A stretch of 59,025 nucleotides of DNA, taken from positions 1 to 59,025 of the forward strand of contig JASJBI010000034.1 of NCBI GenBank assembly GCA_030066595.1, read 5' to 3'. The first letter of the stretch is position 1. Each line of letters begins with the position of its first letter. Source of the stretch: Alphaproteobacteria bacterium. Its GTDB lineage: Bacteria; Pseudomonadota; Alphaproteobacteria; JAJFFI01. The position numbers and the translations under genes are program-made. The notes under the pieces were generated by a model. That model saw only the letters and a program-made list of their open reading frames with translations. It was not told where the DNA came from and did not search any database. This document shows, piece after piece, positions 36,928-44,843 of this stretch.

Positions 36928-37421
36928 GTCCCGTCGCTGTCGTGGCGGCCGCCGCCGACGATCCGCAAGAGAAGAACGCAGAGGGTGAGGATCGAGACGG
37001 CGATGCCGACGAGGATCGGCAGCCAGTGCAGGACCTTGGGGATCTCCAGATCGAGGGTGCGGTCGCCGAAGGCCAGCGTGTCGAGCGCCGGCTGGATCAT
37101 GTTCAACCCCATGAGCAGGAGGAAGAGCAGGGCCAGCGCGGCGCCGGTCCAGCGCAGCAGCGTCCGTGTGCGGCCGGAGACCACGTGGTCGATGGCGTCG
37201 ACCACGACATGCTCCTCGCGCAGCAGCGTCAGCGGAATGGCCAGAAAGATGACGCCGACCAGGAACAGCTCGACGAGATCGAAGGTGCCGAAGATCGGGA
37301 TCGCGAAAACCGAGCGCAACAGGATGTCGGCCACGGTGATCATCATCATCGCGGCCAGAATCAGGGCGGCGGCGCCGGCCAGAAGCCGCGCCGCCGTCGT
37401 GATCAGGGCGCCAAGGCGCAA
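36924..37421 (-). CDS. dctQ: TRAP transporter small permease (DctQ)
   Basis: A 165-residue protein with four helices, typical for DctQ, which joins the large permease. The start is inferred as TTG at 37421 (MRLGALITT), five bases beyond the dctP stop, since no ATG or GTG precedes the first helix. The long open frame upstream to 37655 overlaps dctP and is a shadow. The motif LREEHVVVDAIDH in the middle is the conserved H-V-x-V-D feature of DctQ. It overlaps dctM by four bases. Confidence 0.85.
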   Translation of the reverse strand: MRLGALITTAARLLAGAAALILAAMMMITVADILLRSVFAIPIFGTFDLVELFLVGVIFLAIPLTLLREEHVVVDAIDHVVSGRTRTLLRWTGAALALLFLLLMGLNMIQPALDTLAFGDRTLDLEIPKVLHWLPILVGIAVSILTLCVLLLRIVGGGRHDSDGT

Positions 37422-37426
37422 GGGCC

Positions 37427-38470
37427 TTACTTCCAGAAGCTGAAGGAGTCCTTGGCGTGCTTGGCCGAGAGGGTCTTCATCAGATCGTAGACCTCGCGCG
37501 CCGGCAGCCCCTTGTCTGCGAGGGCCTTGATCCGGCTTTCCGCCACCTCGGCGCCAATGCGCTTGAACTTGGCGTCCTCGTCGGCGGAAAGCGTGATCGC
37601 CTGGCCGCCTTCCGCGATCAGGTACGTCTTGCCCGGCGCGTCGGCGGCGTCCCACATGCGGCCGACCGTCGCCTCGACCCCGGTCGTGCTCTCGTCGATG
37701 AGCTTGCGCAGGTGCGGCGGCAGCCCGTCATAGGTCTTGGGGTTCATCGCCAGGCCGAAGCTGGTCACGTAGGAGTACATCTCGGTGCTGTGCTTGACGA
37801 GTCCGCCCAGCTTGAACGCCGTATGCGCCCCGCCATAGTCGATGAAGACGCCGTCGATGGTGCCCTTCTGCAGGTTCTCGGCGATCGCTGGCGGGGGCAC
37901 GCCGACCGGCGTGGCGCCCAGCGCGGCGACGAAGTCCCGGATCGTGGCGGAGGCGAACCGGATGCGCTTGCCCTTGAGATCGGCGACGCCGCTCACCGGT
38001 GTCTCGCGCATGTGGATCTGGCCCGGCTGGTGCGTGAAATAGTAGAGCATCCGCACGCCCTTGTGCTCCGGATCCAGGTACTTGCGCACCGCCGGATCGT
38101 TCAGGACCTTGGTGCCGATCTCGGCGCTGCCGACGAGATAGGGCAGGTCGATCAGCTCGGTCAGCGGAAACCGGCCCGGCGTGGCGCCGGTCAGAAACCA
38201 GGTGACGTCGGCAACGCCGGTCCGCGCCATGTCGTAGTGGCGCGGCGTCGGGCCCATCTGGGCACCCGGAAAGACCTTGAAGACCAGCTCACCCTTGGAC
38301 TTCTGTTCCAGATCCTTGGCCCAGCCAGCCAGGTACTTGGACATGAAATGGCCGGCCGGTACGAAGAAGGCCAGCTTCAACTCGTAGGTCTTGGCCACTG
38401 CCGATTGCCCCCAGCCGAGGGCAACCGCGATCACCAGAGCACAGGCGATGCGCATCGCTTTCCTCCCCAT
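37427..38470 (-). CDS. dctP: TRAP transporter solute-binding protein (DctP)
   Basis: A periplasmic binding protein of 347 residues with a Sec signal peptide (M-R-I-A-C-A-L-V-I-A, ending A-V-A). The body shows the DctP plan: L-K-L-A-F-F start, then FKVFPGAQMG, D-L-K-G-K-R-I-R-F (the conserved arginine-containing strand that binds a carboxylate), and I-D-G-V-F-I-D. The start is ATG 38470 (preceded by CAGAGGGAC) or ATG 38455, which has GGGGAGG at ideal spacing. Ligand is probably an organic acid; the sequence does not name it. Three TCCGGA half-sites lie upstream. Confidence 0.9.
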   Translation of the reverse strand: MGRKAMRIACALVIAVALGWGQSAVAKTYELKLAFFVPAGHFMSKYLAGWAKDLEQKSKGELVFKVFPGAQMGPTPRHYDMARTGVADVTWFLTGATPGRFPLTELIDLPYLVGSAEIGTKVLNDPAVRKYLDPEHKGVRMLYYFTHQPGQIHMRETPVSGVADLKGKRIRFASATIRDFVAALGATPVGVPPPAIAENLQKGTIDGVFIDYGGAHTAFKLGGLVKHSTEMYSYVTSFGLAMNPKTYDGLPPHLRKLIDESTTGVEATVGRMWDAADAPGKTYLIAEGGQAITLSADEDAKFKRIGAEVAESRIKALADKGLPAREVYDLMKTLSAKHAKDSFSFWK

Positions 38471-38526
38471 ACCGTCCCTCTGCGCGCCGGGTTGCCGGCG
38501 TCTCGCCTGCCCCGCGCGGTTTGTCT

Positions 38527-38559
38527 CCGGAAGTCCGGATCTTGTTTGGAGGTCCGGAT
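38527..38559. promoter_or_regulatory. Three TCCGGA sites upstream of the dctPQM operon
   Basis: The palindrome TCCGGA occurs at 38527-38532, 38535-38540 and 38554-38559, the last two inside the direct repeat A(G)GTCCGGAT. They sit 57-89 bases before the dctP start, between it and the next upstream gene's stop. They may bind a GntR- or IclR-type regulator, but no such gene is adjacent. Chance occurrence is possible because the region is GC-rich. Confidence 0.3.
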
Positions 38560-38620
38560 GTTAGCGGACACTGCTGCCCTGTCAACGCCGCCTCAAGCCA
38601 GGTTGTCGCGCCGGCTCCGG

Positions 38621-39532
38621 TCAGCGCACGTGGGCGAACCAGTGCGTGCGGTTGAACCATTTGTTGTAGATCGCGTCGTACCGGCCGTCCGCCTTGATCT
38701 TGGCGAGAAAGCCGTTCAGCCATTTGAGGAATTCCGGGTCGTCCTTGCGGATGGCCCAGGCGAGCTGTTCGCTGGTGAAGGGCTTGTCCAGAAAGACCAG
38801 GTTCTGATCCTTGTGCATGGCGTAGAAGACGGCGTTGTGGGGCCGGTCGTAGACGAACGCGTCGACCTTCCCCGCCAGCAACGCTACGGCGGCCGAGGCC
38901 TCGGTGTCGAAGGGCTTGAAGGTGCAGTTGGGGATGAGCGATCTGACGGCCGCCGCGCCGGTGGTCCCGGGCCGTGAGGCGACCGTGAACTTGGGGTCGT
39001 CCAGATCCTTGTACGAGGTCACCACACCCGCATGCCTCTTGTGCAGCAGGATCGTCTGGCCGGCGCTCATATAGGGATCGGCGAAGGCGACCCTTTCCTT
39101 GCGCGCCTCGGTGATCGACATCCCCGAGATGATGATGTCGAGCTTTCGGGCGTTGAGCGCGGTGATCAGGTTTGGGAACGCCATGTTCACGGGGACGAAC
39201 CGCACGCCCAACTCCTTGGCCATCTCGCGGGCGATGTCGACGTCGAAGCCGACGAAGCTCACCCTCTGGGCGCCGCGACGCAGATCCGCGCGCGGCAACT
39301 GCCGCTCGCGCAGGCCGCCGCGCTGGTCGATCATCTGGAAGGGCATGAAGCCGACCTCGAAGCCGACGCGCAGCTCGCCATATCTTCGGATCTCGTCGAG
39401 GCTCGGCTGCAGAGCCAATCTGGACCCGGCGGCATCGGCCGCCGGCGGGCCCGTGACGCCGGCGACAAGGGCGAGTACGGCAGCGGCGAACCACGCCTTC
39501 GTTCCATGCAGCCTATCCGTGGCGCCCGTCAC
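38621..39532 (-). CDS. Amino-acid-type solute-binding protein (SBP_bac_3)
   Basis: A periplasmic binding protein of 303 residues from GTG 39532 with a Sec signal (W-F-A-A-A-V-L-A-L-V, ending A-A-D-A-A). Family blocks are the G-E-L-R-V-G-F start, F-D-V-D-I-A-R-E-M-A-K-E-L-G, N-L-I-T-A-L-N-A-R-K-L-D and S-G-M-S-I-T-E-A-R. The start was chosen because the reading frame upstream overlaps nhaC and lacks a signal peptide. The usual permease and ATPase are not beside it; its neighbour is an NhaC-type antiporter, 10 bases upstream. It may feed a transporter encoded elsewhere or act as an orphan or sensor-type binding protein. Confidence 0.85.
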   Translation of the reverse strand: MTGATDRLHGTKAWFAAAVLALVAGVTGPPAADAAGSRLALQPSLDEIRRYGELRVGFEVGFMPFQMIDQRGGLRERQLPRADLRRGAQRVSFVGFDVDIAREMAKELGVRFVPVNMAFPNLITALNARKLDIIISGMSITEARKERVAFADPYMSAGQTILLHKRHAGVVTSYKDLDDPKFTVASRPGTTGAAAVRSLIPNCTFKPFDTEASAAVALLAGKVDAFVYDRPHNAVFYAMHKDQNLVFLDKPFTSEQLAWAIRKDDPEFLKWLNGFLAKIKADGRYDAIYNKWFNRTHWFAHVR

Positions 39533-39542
39533 CGGTCCACGC

Positions 39543-40985
39543 CTAGGAAGCCTGCGCGGGCGTTTCGGCCGGCTCCACCTCTGCCATCGTCTCCTCATCC
39601 TTGTCGAGCGGCACGATGGTCCAGCCGAGCGCGCCGAATACGAGCGTGACCACCGGCGACAGCCAGTTGAAGAAGGCGAAGGGCAGATAGGCCAGGGTGG
39701 CGACGCCCAGCGTGGCGGCCTGATAGGCGCCGCCGGAGTTCCATGGCACCAGGCATGCGGTCACCGTGGCGCTGTCCTCGACCGCTCGGGACAGGTTCTT
39801 GGCATGCAGCCCACGATCGCGATAAGCCTGGGCGTACATCTCCGCCGTCATCACGATCGACATGTACTGGTCGCACAAGACCAAGTTCGCGCCCAATGCC
39901 GTGAGGACGGTCGAGCCGATCAAGGACCTGGTTGACTTCGCTTTGCCGAGGATCCAGCGGACGATCACCCTGAGCTGATCGGTGCGTTCCATGACGCCGC
40001 CGAACATCATCGCCACGATGACGATCGATATGGCGTATTGCATGGAGGTGAAACCGCCCTTGGTGAGCAGGTTGTCGACGGTGTCGAGGCCGGTCTCGCC
40101 GGTATAGCCGCCATAGGCGGCGCGCAGGATCTCCTCGTAACTGTTCCCTTGAATGAAATAGCCCAGGATCGCGGCGGAGATGGCGCCCAAGGTGATCCCG
40201 GGGATCGCGGGGCCCTTGCGCGCGGCAAACACGATCACCAGGATCGGTGAGATCATCAGAATGAGATTGATCTCGAACGTCGTCTCCAGGATGGCCAGGA
40301 TCTCGTCGACCTGCTCGACGCTCTGTTCACCGCCGCCGAAGAAGAAGCCCAGCACGACCTCGATGATCAGGGTCAGCCCGAAGCTCACCCCGGTCGTGTA
40401 GGTCATGTGCCGGATATGCGTGTAGATATCCGTCCCGGCCAGGGCCGGAGCCAGGTTGGTGGTATCGGACAGCGGCGACATCTTGTCGCCGAAATAGGCG
40501 CCAGACAGCACCGCGCCGGCCACGATCGGCAGGGGAAAGCCCAAGCCGCCGCCAATGCCGATCAACGCCACGCCGATGGTGCCGGTGGTGCCCCAGGAAC
40601 TGCCGGTGGCGAGGGACGTGACGGCGCAGATCAGCACCGTCGCCGGCAGGAAGAACGAAGGGTCCAGGAGCTTGAGGCCATAGTACAGGAGCGTCGGCAC
40701 GACGCCTGAGAGGATCCAGACCCCGATGAGGATGCCGATGATCAGAAGGATGATGATGGCTTCCAGCGACTTGGCAATGCCGTTGACCATGCCGTCGCGA
40801 ATCTCCGCCCAGCTGTAGCCCGCGCGGTAGGCCACCAGGCTTGCGATCATCACGCCCAGCAGCATCGGGATCTGCGGGTCCATGCCATAGATCACGATGG
40901 AGATGCTGATGCCGGCGACGAGCGAGAGCAGGGAAATCAGCGCTTCCCAGAGATGGGGCTCTCTTCGTTCTCGTCGCTTGAACAT
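39543..40985 (-). CDS. nhaC: NhaC-family Na+/H+ antiporter
   Basis: A 480-residue inner-membrane protein with about 11-12 helices. Recognisable blocks are S-L-A-T-G-S-S-W-G-T-T-G-T, the Y-F-G-D-K-M-S-P-L-S-D-T-T-N-L-A segment that forms the ion site, and the V-P-W-N-S-G-G-A-Y segment late in the protein. ATG at 40985 follows GGGGGGCGC and is preferred to the ATG at 41060. NhaC proteins exchange Na+ or H+, and some carry amino or organic acids. It overlaps no gene but lies 10 bases from the downstream binding-protein gene, suggesting cotranscription. Confidence 0.9.
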   Translation of the reverse strand: MFKRRERREPHLWEALISLLSLVAGISISIVIYGMDPQIPMLLGVMIASLVAYRAGYSWAEIRDGMVNGIAKSLEAIIILLIIGILIGVWILSGVVPTLLYYGLKLLDPSFFLPATVLICAVTSLATGSSWGTTGTIGVALIGIGGGLGFPLPIVAGAVLSGAYFGDKMSPLSDTTNLAPALAGTDIYTHIRHMTYTTGVSFGLTLIIEVVLGFFFGGGEQSVEQVDEILAILETTFEINLILMISPILVIVFAARKGPAIPGITLGAISAAILGYFIQGNSYEEILRAAYGGYTGETGLDTVDNLLTKGGFTSMQYAISIVIVAMMFGGVMERTDQLRVIVRWILGKAKSTRSLIGSTVLTALGANLVLCDQYMSIVMTAEMYAQAYRDRGLHAKNLSRAVEDSATVTACLVPWNSGGAYQAATLGVATLAYLPFAFFNWLSPVVTLVFGALGWTIVPLDKDEETMAEVEPAETPAQAS

Positions 40986-41308
40986 GCGCCCCCCAATCGG
41001 TCGAGGGACCGTGCCCCGATCGGCGGAAGAAATGCGCCGAAGACGCGAGTCACGGCCCAATTCGTCGAACCCCCGCCGGCCAGGTCCCCATTACCGACAC
41101 CTGCGGCGCAACAGAACGTTAACACGATTCGTGCCTCGAACCACCGTGCAGCGGGCCTGATGGGTCCGGCAATTTGCCGGCGCATGCCAAACGTTCGTTG
41201 TGCTTTAATGCCTTTGACCGGAAGCCTGCTGCGATGTCAGGCCGCCCAGGCCGTGGGGGAGAAGACCGCCGGCCTTGCCGAGCCGAATGAAGGGGGGACC
41301 AGAGGACC
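40986..41308. other. Divergent promoter region of nhaC and the YqhA gene
   Basis: About 320 bases of divergent intergenic sequence. Ribosome site AGAGGACC ends just before the plus-strand ATG. I see no convincing -35/-10 pair or operator. Confidence 0.4.
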
Positions 41309-41857
41309 ATGTGGAACAGGATCATCGGAGTCTGGGAAGCCTTTCTGATCGGCTGCCGTTGGCTGCAGATCCCTCTGATCATCGGGCTCGTGATTGCGCT
41401 GATCATCTTCGAGCTCGCTTACTTCCGGGAGGTCTTGTCGGCCGTCTTGGATTTCCCCAACATTGGGCGGACCCAGGCGATCCTGATCGTGCTCGATCTG
41501 ATCGACATGGTGCTCATCGCCAATCTGGTCGTCATGGTGATGATCGCCGGCTACGAGATCTTCATCGATAGGTTCAATGTCGAGCCGGGCGGCACCATGC
41601 CCGCCTGGATTGCCGGGGGGACCGAAGCGGGCGAGCTGGAGGTCAAGATCGCGACCACCATCCTGCTGATCTCGACGATTCACCTGCTGCACGCCTTCCT
41701 GGACCCCGAAGAGGCAAAGGAAACAAGTCAGCTCATCGAGTTTCTCTCGCTGCACGCCGCGTTCCTCTTGACGGCATTTGCGTTCGTTCTGATCGAGCGT
41801 TGGTCCCCGCACGCCGGCCAAGGGAGGCGTCGGGCCAAGCCGGAGCAGCAGGGCTGA
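41309..41857 (+). CDS. YqhA/UPF0114-family membrane protein
   Basis: A small inner-membrane protein (182 residues) with four helices. It matches the YqhA family by the opening C-R-W-L-Q-I-P-L-I-I-G-L, the middle D-L-I-D-M-V-L-I-A-N-L-V-V-M-V-M and G-Y-E-I-F, and the late I-H-L-L-H-A-F-L segment. The family is widespread but has no assigned reaction. ATG at 41309 follows a good ribosome site. The deaminase-like gene starts 30 bases after its stop on the same strand. Confidence 0.8.
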   Translation: MWNRIIGVWEAFLIGCRWLQIPLIIGLVIALIIFELAYFREVLSAVLDFPNIGRTQAILIVLDLIDMVLIANLVVMVMIAGYEIFIDRFNVEPGGTMPAWIAGGTEAGELEVKIATTILLISTIHLLHAFLDPEEAKETSQLIEFLSLHAAFLLTAFAFVLIERWSPHAGQGRRRAKPEQQG

Positions 41858-41887
41858 GACATCGGATCGGCGCCGCGGAGGCCAAGC

Positions 41888-42376
41888 ATGAAACAGTCAA
41901 GCAATCCCCGGGAAAGCCATGATCGGGACCGCCGACGGGTGTCCGCCGGTCTTCTGAGCATGGCCGCTGCATTTGCGGCTACGCGCGCCGGCGCGGCGGA
42001 GCCGGCCAGGGACATCGTGCAGCCGCCCGTCCCGACGCCGGAGGCATTCATGGCCCGCGCCGAGGCCATGCGGCAGCAAGCGGCGGACAGCGGCGACCAG
42101 GCCTATGGCGCGGTGGTCGTAAAGGCAGGGCGGATCGTCGGCGAAGGGCCGAGCCAGGTCGTCAGCCACCAGGATCCCACGGCGCACGCCGAGGTGGAGG
42201 CGATCCGGGATGCGGCGCGCCGGCTCGGCACCCGCGATCTGAGCGATTGTGAGCTGTACGCCACGTCGCGCCCGTGCCCGATGTGCGCGACGGCCGCCTA
42301 TTGGGCCAGGATCGCGCGGGTCTATGTCGGCGCCGATATCAAGGATACGGGCCCGCCGCGCTATGGCGGGTGCTGA
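41888..42376 (+). CDS. Nucleoside-deaminase-fold protein with apparent export signal
   Basis: The fold is that of zinc-dependent nucleoside or guanine deaminases: H-A-E-V-E-A provides one zinc ligand and the catalytic Glu, and P-C-P-M-C the two zinc cysteines. Unusually, the first 40 residues are N-terminal extra: a polar start, D-R-R-R-V-S, then a hydrophobic run with A-F-A-A-T-R-A-G-A-A, which looks like a Tat or Sec signal. The last residues end in Y-G-G-C. A secreted deaminase is rare, as the family acts in nucleotide salvage or on tRNA in the cytoplasm. ATG at 41888 has GGAGG at good spacing. An internal start at a Met near residue 54 would remove the signal and much of the first helix. 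Confidence 0.75.
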   Translation: MKQSSNPRESHDRDRRRVSAGLLSMAAAFAATRAGAAEPARDIVQPPVPTPEAFMARAEAMRQQAADSGDQAYGAVVVKAGRIVGEGPSQVVSHQDPTAHAEVEAIRDAARRLGTRDLSDCELYATSRPCPMCATAAYWARIARVYVGADIKDTGPPRYGGC

Positions 42377-42447
42377 GGGCGGCCGGCAGAGCTGTCCCCG
42401 AACGCGGTGCGCCGATTCAATTCTAAGGGACTGCGTACAACGGCGGC

Positions 42448-42996
42448 TTAGTTCGACTTTACGATTCTCGGGGTGAGCTTTACGACGCGGGCACGGGGCG
42501 GCTCCGCGGCACCAGCGGGTGGCACGCCGTCAGGGGCAATTTCGATTTCGACCTGCACGACGAGAAAGCGGCTGCCGGGCAGAACCAGTCGCTTGCGGAT
42601 TTCCGCGGTCTGGAATTCCAGATTCAGCACGGTCCGGTCGAGATGGATGCGGGTCTGCTCACCGGCTCTCAAGCGCCCGACGACGCTCGTCCTGCCCGAG
42701 AGGGACTCTCTCTCCGCGAACACGATCACCGGCTCGAGCGCCAGTTCCGGCAGGTCCGGCCCGACAATCTGTGCCGAGATATCGATCGTGCGGCGGAAGG
42801 GAGCGACGGGAATCCGCCGTATGGGGTCCCGGCGCCTGTGGAATTCGGCCTGGCGCAGGCCCGGCGCAGTTGCGGCCACGGGTGCGTGTTCGGATATCCC
42901 GGTTGGTCCGGCCGCCTGGGCCGGCCCCGCGGCGCCAAGCACCCAGAAGGCTGCCACGGCGAGCCCCGCTGCTATCGCACTGCCCATCGGTCTCAT
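42448..42996 (-). CDS. Exported hypothetical protein
   Basis: ATG 42996 is chosen: it follows GGAGGTCGTAC and starts a clean Sec signal (M-R-P-M-G-S then Ala/Val/Leu-rich helix, ending A-Q-A-A-G). The mature protein of about 150 residues has alternating beta-strand patterns such as D-I-S-A-Q-I-V-G-P-D and F-L-V-V-Q-V-E-I-E-I-A and no cysteine. I do not recognise the family; the pattern is like a periplasmic beta-sandwich. It is convergent with the deaminase and single. Confidence 0.6.
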   Translation of the reverse strand: MRPMGSAIAAGLAVAAFWVLGAAGPAQAAGPTGISEHAPVAATAPGLRQAEFHRRRDPIRRIPVAPFRRTIDISAQIVGPDLPELALEPVIVFAERESLSGRTSVVGRLRAGEQTRIHLDRTVLNLEFQTAEIRKRLVLPGSRFLVVQVEIEIAPDGVPPAGAAEPPRARVVKLTPRIVKSN

Positions 42997-43160
42997 GTAC
43001 GACCTCCGCCAATGAGTCGATGTCGGACGCAGACAAAGCCGCGCCGTCACACGAAAACCTAGCCGTTTTGCGCGCGGATTTCACCCCCGGCCACGAGCGC
43101 AGTCGGTCATGCGGCTCTGAGGCGCAGCGTGTACTGCCGGGACGAGATGGAAGCGGTGGC

Positions 43161-43427
43161 TTACCTGACGCGGCGCGCGACGGCCCCCATGCTGGGCTCG
43201 GCCGTCGATTGGCTCATGCGATGCCGGTTCGTGACCATGCGGTCATAGAGCCGGGTGATCATCGTGCTGCCGGTCTTCTCGAACAGGAAGGGCAGCAGGG
43301 CGTGCACCAGACAGGCCGCGCCGCCCAGAAACATGCGCACCGCAAAACCGCTGGCCGAGACCATGTGCTGGCCGTAGGTCTCGCCGACGGAGGCTGGATG
43401 ATCCGTGAACATGGAACGCCAAGACAT
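43161..43427 (-). CDS. Small DUF6356-family membrane protein
   Basis: An 88-residue protein with H-P-A-S-V-G-E-T-Y at the start, then a helix with G-G-A-A-C-L-V-H-A-L-L-P-F-L-F, the conserved pattern of the DUF6356 family of alphaproteobacteria. ATG 43427 is preferred; the TTG at 43445 is weak. The central helix probably associates with the membrane. No function is established. It shares a divergent promoter region with the Lrp-like gene. Confidence 0.68.
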   Translation of the reverse strand: MSWRSMFTDHPASVGETYGQHMVSASGFAVRMFLGGAACLVHALLPFLFEKTGSTMITRLYDRMVTNRHRMSQSTAEPSMGAVARRVR

Positions 43428-43538
43428 GGCGGGACCATAGGACAAAGCGGCTAGAAAATGCTTGCGACTTGCGCGTCAATTCGTGACCAATATAGAATGA
43501 AATACTAATATTTACCCTAATTATAGGAGAGTTTCAGA

Positions 43539-44000
43539 TTGGACGCCATTGATCGCAAAATCCTGTCCTGTCTACAAGGGGATACGACCCTCTCGATTGC
43601 CGAGATCGGTGAGCGGGTCGGACTCTCCGCTACGCCCTGTTGGCGCCGCATCCAGATGATGGAAAAGATGGGCGTTATCGAGCGCCGCGTGGCGCTCTTG
43701 AACCCGGAAAAGCTCAATGTCGGGACGACCGTGTTCGTCGGCATCCGCACCGACCAGCACAATATCCGCTGGCTCGAGAAGTTCGCCAAGGCGGTGGCCG
43801 AGATCCCGGAGATCGTCGAGGTCTATCGCATGAGCGGCGAGGTCGACTATCTGCTGCGGGTGGTGGTGCCGGACATCGCCGGCTACGACCTGATCTACAA
43901 GCGGCTAATCGCAGCGGTCGACCTGTCGGACGTGAGCTCGGCCTTTGCCATGGAGCGGATCAAGCACACCACCGCGCTGCCCCTGACCTACGCCGATTGA
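43539..44000 (+). CDS. Lrp/AsnC-family transcriptional regulator
   Basis: An N-terminal winged helix-turn-helix (D-A-I-D-R-K-I-L-S through S-I-A-E-I-G-E-R-V-G-L-S-A-T-P-C-W-R-R-I) is followed by a RAM effector domain with G-E-V-D-Y-L-L-R-V-V. The length of 153 residues is standard. The start is TTG at 43539, set 7-8 bases after AGGAGAG; no ATG comes before the first helix. These regulators bind amino acids and act as octamers; the target here may be the DUF6356 gene or its own promoter, in the AT-rich gap of 111 bases. Confidence 0.88.
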   Translation: MDAIDRKILSCLQGDTTLSIAEIGERVGLSATPCWRRIQMMEKMGVIERRVALLNPEKLNVGTTVFVGIRTDQHNIRWLEKFAKAVAEIPEIVEVYRMSGEVDYLLRVVVPDIAGYDLIYKRLIAAVDLSDVSSAFAMERIKHTTALPLTYAD

Positions 44001-44113
44001 GGACGCGCGAACGGCCAAGCCCCGGCGCCGGTCGGCCAAGGCGTGCCGAGGCGAGGCCGTCTTGCGGGACCATCATAGGCGCATTGACCGACAAGGCATT
44101 ACCTCCTATTCAC

Positions 44114-44125
44114 TATGTATACATA
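44114..44125. promoter_or_regulatory. Perfect 12-base palindrome before the MarR gene
   Basis: TATGTATACATA is self-complementary and lies 29 bases before the ATG of the MarR-type gene in an otherwise GC-rich gap. MarR proteins commonly repress their own gene through such a palindrome overlapping the promoter. The case is inferred from position and symmetry only. Confidence 0.5.
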
Positions 44126-44154
44126 TGAGTATGCGTGTGTGATTGGGCGGAGAC

Positions 44155-44589
44155 ATGAGTCAGTACGGCCTGGAAGATAGTGTCGGTTACTGGCTGCGCC
44201 GCACCTCGAACGAAATGCACGCCCGGTTCACCGAGGCGTTGGCCCAATATGACGTGACACCGGCTCATTGGACCGTCCTGGTCAGCCTTTACGACGGGTC
44301 GGCGGCCACCCCGAACGAGCTGGTCGTCAAGGTCGAGGTCGATCCCGCGACGATCAGCCGCCGGCTCGATCAACTGGAGGAGAAGGGCCTTATCCGACGA
44401 CATCCCGATCCAGTCGACCGCCGCGCGACGCGGCTGGCCCTGACCAGTGAGGGGCGTGCGCTCACACCCAAGCTCGCGGCCATCTCAGAGGCGATCAACC
44501 AAACGGCCTTGCGAGGCTTTAGCGACAGCGAGCGCGCGGATCTCATCGATAGGCTCGCCCGGCTGCTGGGCAATCTGCAACGGGCATAA
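44155..44589 (+). CDS. MarR-family transcriptional regulator
   Basis: A winged helix regulator of 144 residues. The DNA-binding part reads T-P-A-H-W-T-V-L-V-S then L-V-V-K-V-E-V-D-P-A-T-I-S-R-R-L-D-Q-L-E-E-K-G-L-I-R-R and the wing D-P-V-D-R-R-A-T-R-L-A-L-T, as in MarR. The final helix pair forms the dimer interface. ATG at 44155 follows GGCGGAGAC; the TTG at 44143 is an alternative. No drug efflux gene is adjacent, so the ligand and target are unknown. Confidence 0.88.
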   Translation: MSQYGLEDSVGYWLRRTSNEMHARFTEALAQYDVTPAHWTVLVSLYDGSAATPNELVVKVEVDPATISRRLDQLEEKGLIRRHPDPVDRRATRLALTSEGRALTPKLAAISEAINQTALRGFSDSERADLIDRLARLLGNLQRA

Positions 44590-44843
44590 GTCCCGAGGAA
44601 GGCGGCGCTGGCCCGCAACCGTGGGCGGCCCCGGCTCGCGCCTGCCGCTAGCGTGTGTCGGACGTCCAGTGTAATCCTCTAAAATATTGATTCTAAATTA
44701 TTTTCTCTGACAACGATTCTTTCACCATCAGGCCCGAATAATGGCTGGCGGCATGCCGTTGGCGGCGCAGTCCGGCGCGGGTCGGAACGCAGACGCGGCA
44801 TGGCGCCCGGATCGACCTCCAACCGCCGTCGCAGGGCTTCGTC

